Shown here: in pieces, positions 29,962 through 37,391 of the stretch | Position numbering within the stretch: the stretch's first letter is position 1 | Layout: each line of letters opens with the position of its first letter | Assembly: GCF_020866925.1 (NCBI RefSeq) | Contig: NZ_JAJGAK010000005.1 | Coordinates: 118,562 to 182,561 of the forward strand | Direction of reading: 5' to 3' | DNA from: Noviluteimonas lactosilytica | Lineage (GTDB): Bacteria > Pseudomonadota > Gammaproteobacteria > Xanthomonadales > Xanthomonadaceae | DNA length: 64,000 bases | The notes under the pieces: model-generated | The model's input: the letters and a program-made list of their open reading frames with translations, nothing else | Databases searched by the model: none | Told to the model about the DNA's origin: nothing | Translations under genes and position numbers: made by a program

Positions 29962-31146
29962 ATGGCCACAGCAACCAACAAGTTGACGATTCCTGCGATC
30001 AAAGCCGCACGGCCCGGCAAGCACGCCGACGGGCTTGGTCTTTACCTCGAAGTGACTGCTTCAGGCGGTCGATATTGGCGGATGAAGTACCGCATCGGGG
30101 GCAAAGAGAAACGGCTCGCCTTCGGTGTGTTTCCCGACGTCACATTGGCTGAAGCGCGGGATCGTCGCGATCAAGCGCGTCGGTTGCTTCGGGATGGACG
30201 AGATCCGGGAGCGATTCGTGCTGAGGTCAAAGCGGCTGCGCGGCGCGTCGAGCTGGCCGGCTTTCCTCTTGTCGCCAACCAATGGCTGAAGCACAAGCAG
30301 GTGGGCTGGGCGCTCGAGACCCACCGAAAGGCGAAGTATGTCGTTGAGACCTACTTGGCTCCCAAACTGCGAAAGGCTTCGGTGGCTAGCTTGTCGACCA
30401 AGGATGCGGCGGCCGCCCTAGCCGAAGTCGCAAAGGTCGCTCCTGCGCTGGCGGCGAAGGCGCGTCAGTACCTCCAAGGCATCGTCCAATTCGCCGAGCA
30501 GCAGGGACTCCGAGAGGACGGCCGTCCGCTGTCGCTCCGGGGCATCTTGCCCGCCCATGAGAAAGGCCACATCCCCGCCGCAACCAGCCTGAAGTCAGTG
30601 ACGGCCTTGGTCCAGGCCATTGAGGGTTACCCGACCCCGGTCACCCGGGCAGCGCTAAAGCTCGCGATGCTGACGGCGATGCGACCTGGCGTGGTTGCCT
30701 CCGCGCGATGGGAGGAGATCGATCTCGACGCAGCCGAATGGCATGTGCCTGGCCGCCGGATGAAGACCCGACACGACCACATCGTCCCCCTGCCGACCCA
30801 GGCGGTTGAGACGCTGCAGTCCATGCGGGCTTACACGGAAGGCCGCGAATTTGTCTTTCCGCCGCTGGCCAGACAGACCACGCCACATCTTCATCGCGAC
30901 GCCATGAGCGCGGCACTTCGGCGCATGGGATTTCAGGGCCAGCATGCCACCCATGGCTTCCGCGGAATGCTCCGTACGGTAGCAAGGGAACGGCTAGCTA
31001 TCGATGCGGACGTGCTCGAATCGCAGTTGGCCCACGCCAAGCGAGGCGACGTCCAAAAAGCTTATGACCGTACGACTTTTAATGCTGCTCGGAGAGACGC
31101 CATGCAGCACTGGGCCAACTATTTGGACGAGCTAAAGAATGGCTGA
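29962..31146 (+). CDS. Tyrosine recombinase/integrase, P4 type
   Basis: Catalyses site-specific integration of a genomic island, here probably into the 3' end of tRNA-Leu(CAG). The 394 residues have an N-terminal arm-binding domain (DGLGLYLEV...GGRYWRMKYR), a core-binding domain (about 100-200) and the catalytic domain with Arg241, His331-x-x-Arg334, His358 and nucleophile Tyr368. TAMRPG replaces the more common TGVRPGE. The chosen start MATATNKLTI matches family N-termini; GGAG lies 9 nt upstream. Looks intact. Confidence 0.92.
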   Translation: MATATNKLTIPAIKAARPGKHADGLGLYLEVTASGGRYWRMKYRIGGKEKRLAFGVFPDVTLAEARDRRDQARRLLRDGRDPGAIRAEVKAAARRVELAGFPLVANQWLKHKQVGWALETHRKAKYVVETYLAPKLRKASVASLSTKDAAAALAEVAKVAPALAAKARQYLQGIVQFAEQQGLREDGRPLSLRGILPAHEKGHIPAATSLKSVTALVQAIEGYPTPVTRAALKLAMLTAMRPGVVASARWEEIDLDAAEWHVPGRRMKTRHDHIVPLPTQAVETLQSMRAYTEGREFVFPPLARQTTPHLHRDAMSAALRRMGFQGQHATHGFRGMLRTVARERLAIDADVLESQLAHAKRGDVQKAYDRTTFNAARRDAMQHWANYLDELKNG

Positions 31147-31669
31147 TGCACCGAAATTCGATCTAACGAGGCCGCTCTTTGTCCTTAAAGCGCCCGAATC
31201 TCTCGAGCAGAAAATCAATTCCAGTCGCTCCCTAATTTGGCGTCGCGAACTTGAGCTGTTGTCTCGAGAAAAGCTAATCGAGATTGCTATCGCCGGATGC
31301 TGGAAAGTTAAGGGTCTGGAATCAACCATCGGCAGACTGTCTTCTGAAGTAAGCAAGCATAGGCAGGCGCGTTCCAAGGGAGGTCAACTGCGGCGGGCAG
31401 ACCAGAAGCAAGCGAAACAGGCAATCAAAGAGGAATGGCTGGTCGCGCGTACGAGTCAAAGAAGATTTATCGCGGGGGCCTTCGCTCTAAAAATGGTGAA
31501 GAAATACGGGAAATTCCAGGCGGAATCCGTAAAGAAGTGGTTTCGACAGTGGGAAAGAGAATACCGATTGGACTCACCTGCTAGCCCTTCACCGCAGCAA
31601 ATACTCAACCAGCGTATTCCAGCGGTATACCGGATTTTTGGCTATCTGGATTCCGAAGCAAAAAAATAG
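31139..31669 (+). CDS. Hypothetical island protein
   Basis: Encodes 176 residues and overlaps the integrase end by 8 nt, so it is probably translated from the integrase mRNA. The protein is basic and helical (WRRELELLSREKLIEIAIAG, 35-54; a Lys/Arg/Gln-rich stretch near 95-120) and lacks signal peptide or membrane segments. Base composition is clearly more AT-rich than the flanking genes, a sign of transfer. I do not recognise the family; a DNA-associated role is only a guess. Confidence 0.7.
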   Translation: MADAPKFDLTRPLFVLKAPESLEQKINSSRSLIWRRELELLSREKLIEIAIAGCWKVKGLESTIGRLSSEVSKHRQARSKGGQLRRADQKQAKQAIKEEWLVARTSQRRFIAGAFALKMVKKYGKFQAESVKKWFRQWEREYRLDSPASPSPQQILNQRIPAVYRIFGYLDSEAKK

Positions 31670-31670
31670 A

Positions 31671-31692
31671 AGGCATGAGCTAGCTCATGCCT
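31671..31692. terminator. Perfect 22-bp palindrome after the integrase operon
   Basis: AGGCATGAGCT and its exact inverse AGCTCATGCCT stand back to back with no loop. An outer TAGA/TCTA extends it loosely. It can form a hairpin that ends the integrase transcript, or be a protein-binding dyad. Confidence 0.55.
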
Positions 31693-31802
31693 GCATCTTC
31701 TAGCTCAGCCGTGCAACGTGAAGGTTGGAGCATAGTTTGCGTATCGCTGTGACTCACAGCCGTCTAAGGCATCTCGCCCAGACGACCCAGCGAGACCCAA
31801 CT

Positions 31803-32009
31803 ATGACCATCAAACGAATCATCCGACCCGAGGAAGTCTGCGCGATGGCCGGCTTCTCTCGGGCCACGCTGTATCGGCTCGAGGCTCAGGGGCGGTTCCC
31901 TTCCCGCATCAAGATCGGGGCACACGCCACCGGCTATGTCCTTGCCGAGGTCGAGGAATGGATCGAAGAGCGCATTGCCGATCGCAACGCTGACCGGAGG
32001 GCGCAATGA
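31803..32009 (+). CDS. AlpA-family excisionase/transcriptional regulator
   Basis: A 68-residue MerR-like winged helix protein. IIRPEEVCAMAGFSRATLYR (6-25) is the helix-turn-helix, followed by the conserved GRFPSRIKIG and WIEER end. AlpA proteins activate integrase or act as excision factors of P4-like islands, which fits the neighbouring integrase. Its stop overlaps the next start as ATGA (32006-32009). Confidence 0.88.
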   Translation: MTIKRIIRPEEVCAMAGFSRATLYRLEAQGRFPSRIKIGAHATGYVLAEVEEWIEERIADRNADRRAQ

Positions 32010-32221
32010 TGCGGATGGCCCAGGAAAGAGAAAGCGTCACGACCTATACCGAGGAATTGTCGATCTGGGCCGCGCACTTGGAGGGGCGGCTGGCCGACCT
32101 CTGCAAGCGGCCGACGGTGGAGCGGATGCTCAGCGCGCAACTCGCGGTGGCGTCGTTGAGCAAGGTGTTGGGCTTCCTGGCGGATTGCCTGATCACCGAG
32201 GGGGAGGGCCATGACGGGTGA
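32006..32221 (+). CDS. Small hypothetical island protein
   Basis: Encodes 71 residues in an overlap with alpA (ATGA) and with the following gene (11 nt). It is helical and has no recognisable motif; the middle reads EGRLADLCKRPTVERMLSAQ. A second ATG one codon later is also possible. The tight overlap on both sides supports a real gene. Confidence 0.62.
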   Translation: MMRMAQERESVTTYTEELSIWAAHLEGRLADLCKRPTVERMLSAQLAVASLSKVLGFLADCLITEGEGHDG

Positions 32222-32672
32222 ATGGCGAAAGGCCATTCCTGAAAGGAAGCGACGCAAGATAAAGGGCAGGGCCGCGAAGCCCTTTATTGGCATTCCCCGG
32301 GAGGTCGTTGACTCCGAAGAATTTGGATCGTTGAGCCCACAGGCGACGAAGCTGCTACTCGAGCTCGCCAGACACTATCGCGGAAACAACAATGGGGATT
32401 TTTCTGCGGCTTGGAGTCAACTGAAAAGGCGCGGATGGAAAAGTCCTGCCACCCTTGCCCGAGCTAAAGCTGAGCTAATCGTAAGCGGGTTTGCCTTGAT
32501 GTGCCGGCAAGGCGGGCGCAACAAGTGCTCTCTCTATGCGATTACGTGGTGGGCCATTGACGAATGCGGTGGCAAGCACGACGAGCGACCTGGCCATGTT
32601 CCATCAAACAAATGGAAGAAAACGAAATCAGTAGTCCAGATGTGTACGGACGTAGTTCCTGAGCGTACCTAG
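32211..32672 (+). CDS. Winged-helix island protein, possible replication initiator
   Basis: Encodes 153 residues. GGGGAGGG precedes the ATG. Residues 38-80 (LSPQATKLLLELARHYRGNN ... LKRRGWKSPATLARAKAEL) look like a winged helix-turn-helix of the kind found in proteins at the replication end of integrative elements. The N-terminus is very basic (ERKRRKIKGR). Function inferred weakly; no relaxase, primase or other mobility gene follows, so the island appears cut short. Confidence 0.6.
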   Translation: MTGEWRKAIPERKRRKIKGRAAKPFIGIPREVVDSEEFGSLSPQATKLLLELARHYRGNNNGDFSAAWSQLKRRGWKSPATLARAKAELIVSGFALMCRQGGRNKCSLYAITWWAIDECGGKHDERPGHVPSNKWKKTKSVVQMCTDVVPERT

Positions 32673-33025
32673 TAGGCAGTACAAGGCACAAAGCAGGCCC
32701 AATCTTGGTCCACTGATGTATTGGTCCGACAATTGAAGCGAAGTTCGCTAGTCCAATGGTGTACTCCTTCTTAGATATACCAAGTGGGAACCACTTCAGG
32801 GCTTTAAGGCAGTCCCTGGGGCACGCACGCCATCTTGGCCTCAGGGGCTGTCCGATTTCTTGCCTAGTGGATGCCTAGTTCTGAGACGACGGACTCGACC
32901 GCAAGAACGCGGAGCTACGTCAGTCAAGCTGGGGAGCCCGAGAGGTTTTCAGGATGGCGTGTACTGGCCGAGCAGATCGGACCGAATCCCGCTTTCGGCC
33001 AGAAGCGGACATTCGCGCATCAGCT
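32673..33025. other. Gene-free end of the integrase island
   Basis: No convincing gene in either strand. AT content falls from left to right, suggesting the junction between island and resident DNA. I searched for a second copy of the tRNA-Leu 3' end (TCCTCTCCTGGGCACCA) and found none. The first copy of the palindromic repeat family lies at its right end (32987-33013). Confidence 0.5.
32987..33013. repeat. Palindromic repeat copy 1
   Basis: Arms CCGCTTTCGGCC and AGAAGCGGACATT. Member of the dispersed family with left arm (A/G)TGTCCGCTT(T/C)TGGCCG and right arm (A/T)AGCGGACA. The left arm is slightly decayed. Confidence 0.75.
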
Positions 33026-33535
33026 CTACCGCATGGCGTCGAGCAACAACTGCCAATACCCCACGTCGATCCATCGGTCTAGTTTGAACCCAACACGCTT
33101 GAAATGCGCCACCTTCTCGAAGCCCATGCGCTCGTGCAGCGCGATGCTGGCATCGTTCGGAAGCGCGATCCCGCCGATGACGGTCTGCATCGAGCGCGTA
33201 CGCAACGCTTCGATCAGGGCGACATACAGCGCCCTACCTAAGCCCTTTCCCTTGCTGGCCGGGTCGAGGTACACGGTCGACTCGACCGAATAGCGGTACG
33301 CGCAGCGGCCCTTCCATTTCGAGGCATAGGCGTAGCCCACCACCGCGCCATCCTCTTCGGCGATCAGCCAGGGCAGGTTGGACGAATGCGTTTCGTCGAT
33401 GCGCGCGCGCATCTCTTCGTTCGACACCGACTCGGTCTCGAACGTGATGCAGGTGGTGGCGACGTAGTGGTTGTAGATCGCAGCGATCGCGGCGGCGTCG
33501 CGCTGCTCGGCGGGTCGGATGTTCATGGCCGCCAT
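33026..33535 (-). CDS. GNAT N-acetyltransferase, phosphinothricin/methionine-sulfone type
   Basis: Acetyl-CoA-dependent N-acetyltransferase of 169 residues, like YncA/MnaT or Pat/Bar enzymes that acetylate L-methionine sulfone, sulfoximine or phosphinothricin. IYNHYVATTCITFETE (20-35), the acetyl-CoA loop ASKGKGLGRALY and the final DRWIDVGYWQ are typical. Two starts, MAAMNIRP (33535) and MNIRP (33526), are equally possible. It is divergent from arsR across 73 bp. Confidence 0.9.
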   Translation of the reverse strand: MAAMNIRPAEQRDAAAIAAIYNHYVATTCITFETESVSNEEMRARIDETHSSNLPWLIAEEDGAVVGYAYASKWKGRCAYRYSVESTVYLDPASKGKGLGRALYVALIEALRTRSMQTVIGGIALPNDASIALHERMGFEKVAHFKRVGFKLDRWIDVGYWQLLLDAMR

Positions 33536-33573
33536 GTTCTGTGAGCGGCTGTCAGCGGGGCAAGCATCGAGAG

Positions 33574-33614
33574 TTGACCATCTGCGTCACTTCGATATTA
33601 TTGGAAATATGGAA
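33574..33614 (+). promoter_or_regulatory. ars operon promoter and ArsR operator
   Basis: TTGACC (33574-33579) and TATTAT (33596-33601) are 16 nt apart and the expected start site falls at about 33609, the A of the arsR ATG. The dyad TTCGATATT (33591-33599) with AATATGGAA (33606-33614), 8 of 9 positions symmetric, covers the -10 box and start site, an ideal position for an ArsR-type repressor. No Shine-Dalgarno is present, so the mRNA is probably leaderless. Confidence 0.7.
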
Positions 33615-33953
33615 ATGCCATCTGCCCTAGCCAGCCTCTCCGCGCTCGGCCATGAGTCCCGCCTGCGCGCTTTCCGCCGCCTGGTCGAAGCCGGCCCCGA
33701 CGGCATGCCAGTCGGTGAGCTGCGCGACTTCCTAGACCTACCCGCAGCGACATTGACCGCGCACCTCAACGTGCTGCGTGGGTCCGGCCTCGTCGTCGAC
33801 CAACGCGAGGGCCGCGTAATCCGCGTGCGCGCGAACTACGAGCAGATGAACGCGCTGCTCGCGTACCTCACCGAGAACTGCTGCGTCGGGACCGCGGACT
33901 GCGGCCCCACCCCCACCGCCTGCAAGCCACGCAAGAAAGGAGCTTCCAAGTGA
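33609..33953 (+). CDS. arsR: ArsR-family arsenic-responsive repressor
   Basis: Winged-helix repressor (114 residues) that releases the ars promoter when As(III) binds. LPAATLTAHLNVLRGSGLV (44-62) is the recognition region. Cys91, Cys92, Cys98 and Cys105 in the C-terminal tail (ENCCVG...DC) resemble the As(III) site of the C-terminal-cysteine type of ArsR, not the ELCVC site of the plasmid R773 type. The start at 33609 fits the leaderless promoter; an in-frame ATG two codons later also exists. Confidence 0.92.
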   Translation: MEMPSALASLSALGHESRLRAFRRLVEAGPDGMPVGELRDFLDLPAATLTAHLNVLRGSGLVVDQREGRVIRVRANYEQMNALLAYLTENCCVGTADCGPTPTACKPRKKGASK

Positions 33954-34438
33954 ACCGCTTCCACGTACACCTCAACGTCGCCGACCTCGCCGCGAGCATC
34001 CGCTTTTACACGCAGCTCTTCGCCGCGCCGCCCGCCGTCGTCAAGGACGATTACGCGAAGTGGATGCTCGACGATCCGCGCGTGAACTTCGCCATTTCCA
34101 ACACCGGCCGCGCGCCGGGTGTCGATCACCTGGGCCTGCAAGTCGACTGTGGCGAAGAACTCGTCGCGCTCGGCAAGCGCCTCGACGCCGCGGGCGGCAC
34201 CGTCGTTCCCGAGGAAGCGACGATCTGCTGCTACGCGCAGTCCGACAAGAACTGGACCGAAGACCCGCAGGGCACGCGCTGGGAGACGTTCCATACCTTT
34301 GGCGACGCGACGACGTACTACGCAGCGGACGCGGCCTGCGCGACCGACGGCGCGGCGTGCACGCCGAACGTGGCCGCGATGAAGCCGAAGGTCAACAAGG
34401 GCACGCCTTGCTGCTCGACGTCGGCGGCGTGCTGCTGA
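33950..34438 (+). CDS. ArsI/CadI-family glyoxalase-fold protein (possible C-As lyase)
   Basis: Vicinal oxygen chelate protein of 162 residues. Candidate Fe(II) ligands are His5 or His7, His60 and Glu112; the vicinal pair Cys93-Cys94 (TICCYAQSDK) matches the organoarsenical site of ArsI, which splits the C-As bond of methylarsenite. The Cys-rich end (PCCSTSAACC) may bind metal. CadI-type cadmium-induced proteins look alike, but the ars operon favours ArsI. It overlaps arsR by 4 nt. Confidence 0.88.
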   Translation: MNRFHVHLNVADLAASIRFYTQLFAAPPAVVKDDYAKWMLDDPRVNFAISNTGRAPGVDHLGLQVDCGEELVALGKRLDAAGGTVVPEEATICCYAQSDKNWTEDPQGTRWETFHTFGDATTYYAADAACATDGAACTPNVAAMKPKVNKGTPCCSTSAACC

Positions 34439-34824
34439 TGAAGCGCATCCTGTTCGTCTGCGTAGAGAACTCGAACCGGAGCCAGATGGCGGAGGCATTC
34501 GCCCACATCCAAGGTGGCGATGACGTCGAAGCATTGAGCGCGGGTTCTGCGCCGTCCGGGGTCATCAACCCCAAGGCGATTCGCTTCATGTCCGAGCTGG
34601 GCTATGACCTGAGGCGCCATACCTCCAAGTCCCTCGACGAGATCGACGGCGAGTTCGATGCGGTCGTAACCATGGGATGCGGTGACAACTGCCCGTGGGT
34701 GCCGGCGAAGCGGCGCGAAGACTGGGCACTTCCTGATCCGAAGCACATGGGCGATGACGAATACCGCGCCCTTCGCGACAACATCGAGATGCGCGTCAAG
34801 CGCCTGCTGGCGGAACTGGCATGA
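34438..34824 (+). CDS. arsC: Arsenate reductase, thioredoxin-coupled (LMW-PTP fold)
   Basis: Reduces As(V) to As(III). The 128 residues carry the phosphatase-like P-loop CVENSNRS (Cys8-Arg14) and two further Cys at 81 and 85 (GCGDNCP) in the redox relay position, plus the catalytic Asp in LPDP (Asp100). This is the thioredoxin-dependent type, unrelated to the glutaredoxin type. It overlaps arsI by 1 nt (TGATG) and the aquaporin by 4 nt. Confidence 0.9.
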   Translation: MKRILFVCVENSNRSQMAEAFAHIQGGDDVEALSAGSAPSGVINPKAIRFMSELGYDLRRHTSKSLDEIDGEFDAVVTMGCGDNCPWVPAKRREDWALPDPKHMGDDEYRALRDNIEMRVKRLLAELA

Positions 34825-35483
34825 ATTTGGGCCGCCTGCTGGCCGAGTTCCTCGGCACGATGCTGCTGCTCGCGACGGTGGTCGGCTCCGGCATCATGGG
34901 TGTCGCGCTTTCGCAGGGGAACGACGGCATCGCGTTGCTCGCGAACGCCGCCGCTACCGCCGGCGTGCTGTACGTGCTGATCGTGATATTCGGTCCCGTC
35001 TCGGGGGCGCATTTCAACCCCGCGGTGACGTTGGCGATGCGAATCCGCGGCGAGATCGACACGCGCACGGCGGCTGCCTACGTGGCGGTGCAGGTGCTCG
35101 CCGCCATCGCCGGCGTGACCATCGCGCACGCGATGTTCGGACAAGCGCTGCTGCAACCCGGCACGCACGCTCGGACCGGCGGGTCGCAGTGGTTGAGCGA
35201 AGGCGTCGCCACCTTCGGGTTACTGCTCACCATCCTGCTCGGCGCGCGTCATAGGCCAGCCGCACTGCCCGCGCTCATCGCCGCGTGGATTTTCGCCGCC
35301 TATTGGTTCACGGCGAGCACGTCGTTCGCGAATCCCGCCGTGACGTTGGCGAGGGCGCTGACGCAGACGTTCGCGGGGATCCGTTTGGTTGACGTACCCG
35401 CTTTCTGGCTAGCGCAGATCGTGGGCGCACTCATGGGGATCGTCGCCGCATCAGCAGTTGGTCCGCCGCGCCGCCACCCGTGA
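34821..35483 (+). CDS. Aquaglyceroporin of the arsenic operon (AqpS-like)
   Basis: Six-helix MIP channel of 220 residues with NPA boxes at 66-68 (HFNPAVT) and 171-173 (FANPAVT). The Arg that normally follows the second NPA is Val here, which would widen the filter, as reported for arsenite channels of this kind. In operons of the arsR-aqpS-arsC type the channel lets As(III) made by ArsC leave the cell down its gradient, replacing ArsB/Acr3. No arsB or acr3 is in the window. Confidence 0.88.
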   Translation: MNLGRLLAEFLGTMLLLATVVGSGIMGVALSQGNDGIALLANAAATAGVLYVLIVIFGPVSGAHFNPAVTLAMRIRGEIDTRTAAAYVAVQVLAAIAGVTIAHAMFGQALLQPGTHARTGGSQWLSEGVATFGLLLTILLGARHRPAALPALIAAWIFAAYWFTASTSFANPAVTLARALTQTFAGIRLVDVPAFWLAQIVGALMGIVAASAVGPPRRHP

Positions 35484-35507
35484 ACCGAAATCTGGAGATG
35501 CAACCGC

Positions 35508-35536
35508 ATGTCCGCTCTCGGCCAAAAGCGGACATT
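35508..35536. repeat. Palindromic repeat copy 2
   Basis: ATGTCCGCTCTCGGCC followed by AAAAGCGGACATT. Lies just after the aquaporin stop. Confidence 0.85.
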
Positions 35537-35616
35537 GGTCGAGTGACGAAAATTAGTGCCATCTAGTGACGGACTCAGTACACCCGGCGCGCGCAGTCGC
35601 CGACATCGAACACTTA

Positions 35617-35736
35617 TCAGGTAGGGGCAAAACCTTTCCCTGTGACCTTCTTTTCGTTCTTCGCGGCCCGCTTTTCCTTCATCGTCTTGGCAGGCTTCTT
35701 CTTTTGCTCCTTCTTCTTATCTAGTCCTTTGCTCAT
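35617..35736 (-). CDS. Small lysine-rich protein (39 residues)
   Basis: The ATG at 35736 has a strong AGGAGAAGG just upstream. The product is 39 residues with about 15 Lys (MSKGLDKKKEQKKKPAKTMK at the start). Very basic and probably disordered, so it may bind nucleic acid or ribosomes. Short proteins that start MSKG-DKKKE are, as I recall, widespread in proteobacteria with no known function. Too short for most gene callers. Confidence 0.72.
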   Translation of the reverse strand: MSKGLDKKKEQKKKPAKTMKEKRAAKNEKKVTGKGFAPT

Positions 35737-35845
35737 GTCCTTCTCCTCGGTGGGTTAGCGGCGACCGGGAATCGACGTCGCCGTTCACGATAGGCGTGTA
35801 TATTAGTCCTGCACTCGATTGCGCGGTTGCGTGGTCGTGCCCTGG

Positions 35846-35861
35846 GCCTCCGTGCAGCTCC
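35846..35861 (+). repeat. 16-bp repeat shared with 62558-62573
   Basis: GCCTCCGTGCAGCTCC is found here and at 62558-62573, both about 20-35 nt before the start of a small gene. Could be a shared leader fragment or chance. Confidence 0.35.
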
Positions 35862-35879
35862 TGACACGGAAAGCACCTC

Positions 35880-36173
35880 GTGCTCCTACATGTTTACGCG
35901 CCCGTCCGCACTCCATGGCTCATCGTCGAGGGCCAACCCTCGCGCGCAGCACTTGATCGCCACGGCACACTTCGGCTGGAAGGAAGCTTCCAGATCGATC
36001 GCCTCACGGCCACCGAGCGTCGGCTCATCTTGCTTGAGATTGGCGCGCGGTCCTTCGCCCTCGTGCCGGAAGCCACGGCTCTGCGGCTCATCGCCCGCAC
36101 GCCAATTCGACAAGTCAGGCGCCGCCTGACTCGGTGGCTGCCGACGCGCTATTCCTTAGTGATTCGCGAATAA
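35880..36173 (+). CDS. Small hypothetical protein
   Basis: 97 residues from a GTG start with GGAAAG upstream. LRLEGSFQIDRLTATERRLI in the middle and a basic C-terminus. No family recognised. The frame keeps the same codon bias as neighbours, but the start is uncertain. Confidence 0.45.
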   Translation: MLLHVYAPVRTPWLIVEGQPSRAALDRHGTLRLEGSFQIDRLTATERRLILLEIGARSFALVPEATALRLIARTPIRQVRRRLTRWLPTRYSLVIRE

Positions 36174-36183
36174 CGGAGGCCAC

Positions 36184-36423
36184 ATGACAGCAAAGAAACA
36201 AGGTTCGACTGACCAACTCTTCGCGCGGAAAGGGGCAACCGCAAGTCTGAATCGCGGTCCTGCCCGGGACCTTCTTGCCGCTGACATGCTGGCTTTTGAG
36301 CGAGCGGGCGGCGTCGTCGAAAAGCTGGGCACGACGTATACGTTTAAGCGCATTCCTCATGCGGAGACTACACATCCGACTCAGGTTCGCATGCGCAGCA
36401 AGGCGCGCTCGACACCTAACTGA
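36184..36423 (+). CDS. Small hypothetical protein
   Basis: 79 residues, ATG with GGAGG 8 nt upstream. Basic, soluble, no cysteines; the middle reads ARDLLAADMLAFERAGGVVE. It precedes the gene at 36434 by 10 nt and is probably in one operon with it. No function assigned. Confidence 0.6.
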   Translation: MTAKKQGSTDQLFARKGATASLNRGPARDLLAADMLAFERAGGVVEKLGTTYTFKRIPHAETTHPTQVRMRSKARSTPN

Positions 36424-36433
36424 CGGAGTTGAC

Positions 36434-36688
36434 ATGGAAAACAAGCGTATTGCGTTACCTGGCGCCAAGCCGGGTTGGCGCTTGGAAGGTCACCTGCGCG
36501 TGGTCAACGGGATATGGAAGCGATTCCGTGTTGATGCGGAAGGTCCGGTCCACACCAATAAGCTGGGCGAACAGAAGCGATGGCACGAAATCTTTGATGG
36601 GTATGACTGCGAAGAGAGTGCGCGACGTTACATGCAGGAGCACTACGGTCACGACCCGTTTATTGGGAAGCCTGACACGGGATATTGA
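36434..36688 (+). CDS. Small hypothetical protein
   Basis: 84 residues, ATG with GGAG 5-8 nt upstream. Contains WRLEGHLRVVNGIWKRFRV and HEIFDGYDCEESARRYMQEH, a compact mixed fold. Unknown family. Second gene of the pair with 36184. Confidence 0.6.
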   Translation: MENKRIALPGAKPGWRLEGHLRVVNGIWKRFRVDAEGPVHTNKLGEQKRWHEIFDGYDCEESARRYMQEHYGHDPFIGKPDTGY

Positions 36689-36717
36689 CCTGCTGCTTTC
36701 TTTGCAAGTCAAAGTGT

Positions 36718-36745
36718 GTGTTCTTGGGTCGAAAGAGGTCGTTCA
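36718..36745. repeat. Degenerate palindromic repeat
   Basis: GTGTTCTTGGGTCGAAAGAG resembles the GGGTCGAAAG centre of the family but both arms are decayed. Confidence 0.35.
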
Positions 36746-36839
36746 TGTCGATGTTCTCGGGCGATCCTGCAGTCGGCCATGCCGCAGTCTCCACACGCCC
36801 TGAGTAGACTGTGGAAACCCTCCTGCGGGTGGAAGTGCA

Positions 36840-37028
36840 GTGACTCACGGCGAACATGAATGGAACGACTTTCTCCGAGTGCTTAGCAGCCTCGACGCGG
36901 GGGAACGCGAAGACCTGGCGTCCGACATGGACGAACTCCACAGCACGACCGTGCCGACCCAACGTGGTCGTCGCGACATGCTGAGATGGGTTGCCGATCA
37001 GATGCGCAAGGATCATCGCGCCCCCTGA
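36840..37028 (+). CDS. Small hypothetical protein
   Basis: 62 residues from a GTG; GCGGGTGGAAG lies upstream. Helical and acidic (SSLDAGEREDLASDMDELHS). No recognised family. Confidence 0.45.
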   Translation: MTHGEHEWNDFLRVLSSLDAGEREDLASDMDELHSTTVPTQRGRRDMLRWVADQMRKDHRAP

Positions 37029-37164
37029 TTGCCGCACCGATGCGATCTTGTTGCGCCGTCCGGACGTGCGCCTTCGTTGCTTGCGGGAGCGTCCCCAAAT
37101 CTCAGTGCTCTCGAGTCCGCGTGCTCGCAGGGATGGATGGCCGTCTAACGACGGCCTCAAAGCA

Positions 37165-37192
37165 AATTGGCGGAGCTTGCGCCCCGCCAATT
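37165..37192 (-). terminator. Terminator of the gene at 37221
   Basis: AATTGGCGG (37165-37173) pairs with CCGCCAATT (37184-37192), followed on the minus strand by TTTGCTTT. A second hairpin GGCCGT...ACGGCC lies at 37139-37156. Confidence 0.65.
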
Positions 37193-37220
37193 GGTCACTC
37201 GCGTCCGCGAGTCGCTAGGA

Positions 37221-37391
37221 CTAGCGCGACGATTGCGCCGGTGGCTGAGCGTTCTTCGCAGGTTCCTGTTTCTCGCCAGGTTCCTTTGCTGTCGTAGTTT
37301 CGGTTTCCGGCGATGCGACCTTCTTTTCGTCAAATGCCGTCTTGTCGACGGAGTCGTTGGAGGCCGTCTTCTGGTCGTTGCTGTTGTTCAT
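37221..37391 (-). CDS. Small hydrophilic disordered protein
   Basis: 56 residues with AAGGA 7 nt before the ATG at 37391 and a terminator behind the stop. Composition is almost all polar (Asn, Asp, Thr, Glu, Lys, Pro, Gln), so it is unlikely to fold. The single gene with own signals looks real; function unknown. Confidence 0.6.
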   Translation of the reverse strand: MNNSNDQKTASNDSVDKTAFDEKKVASPETETTTAKEPGEKQEPAKNAQPPAQSSR

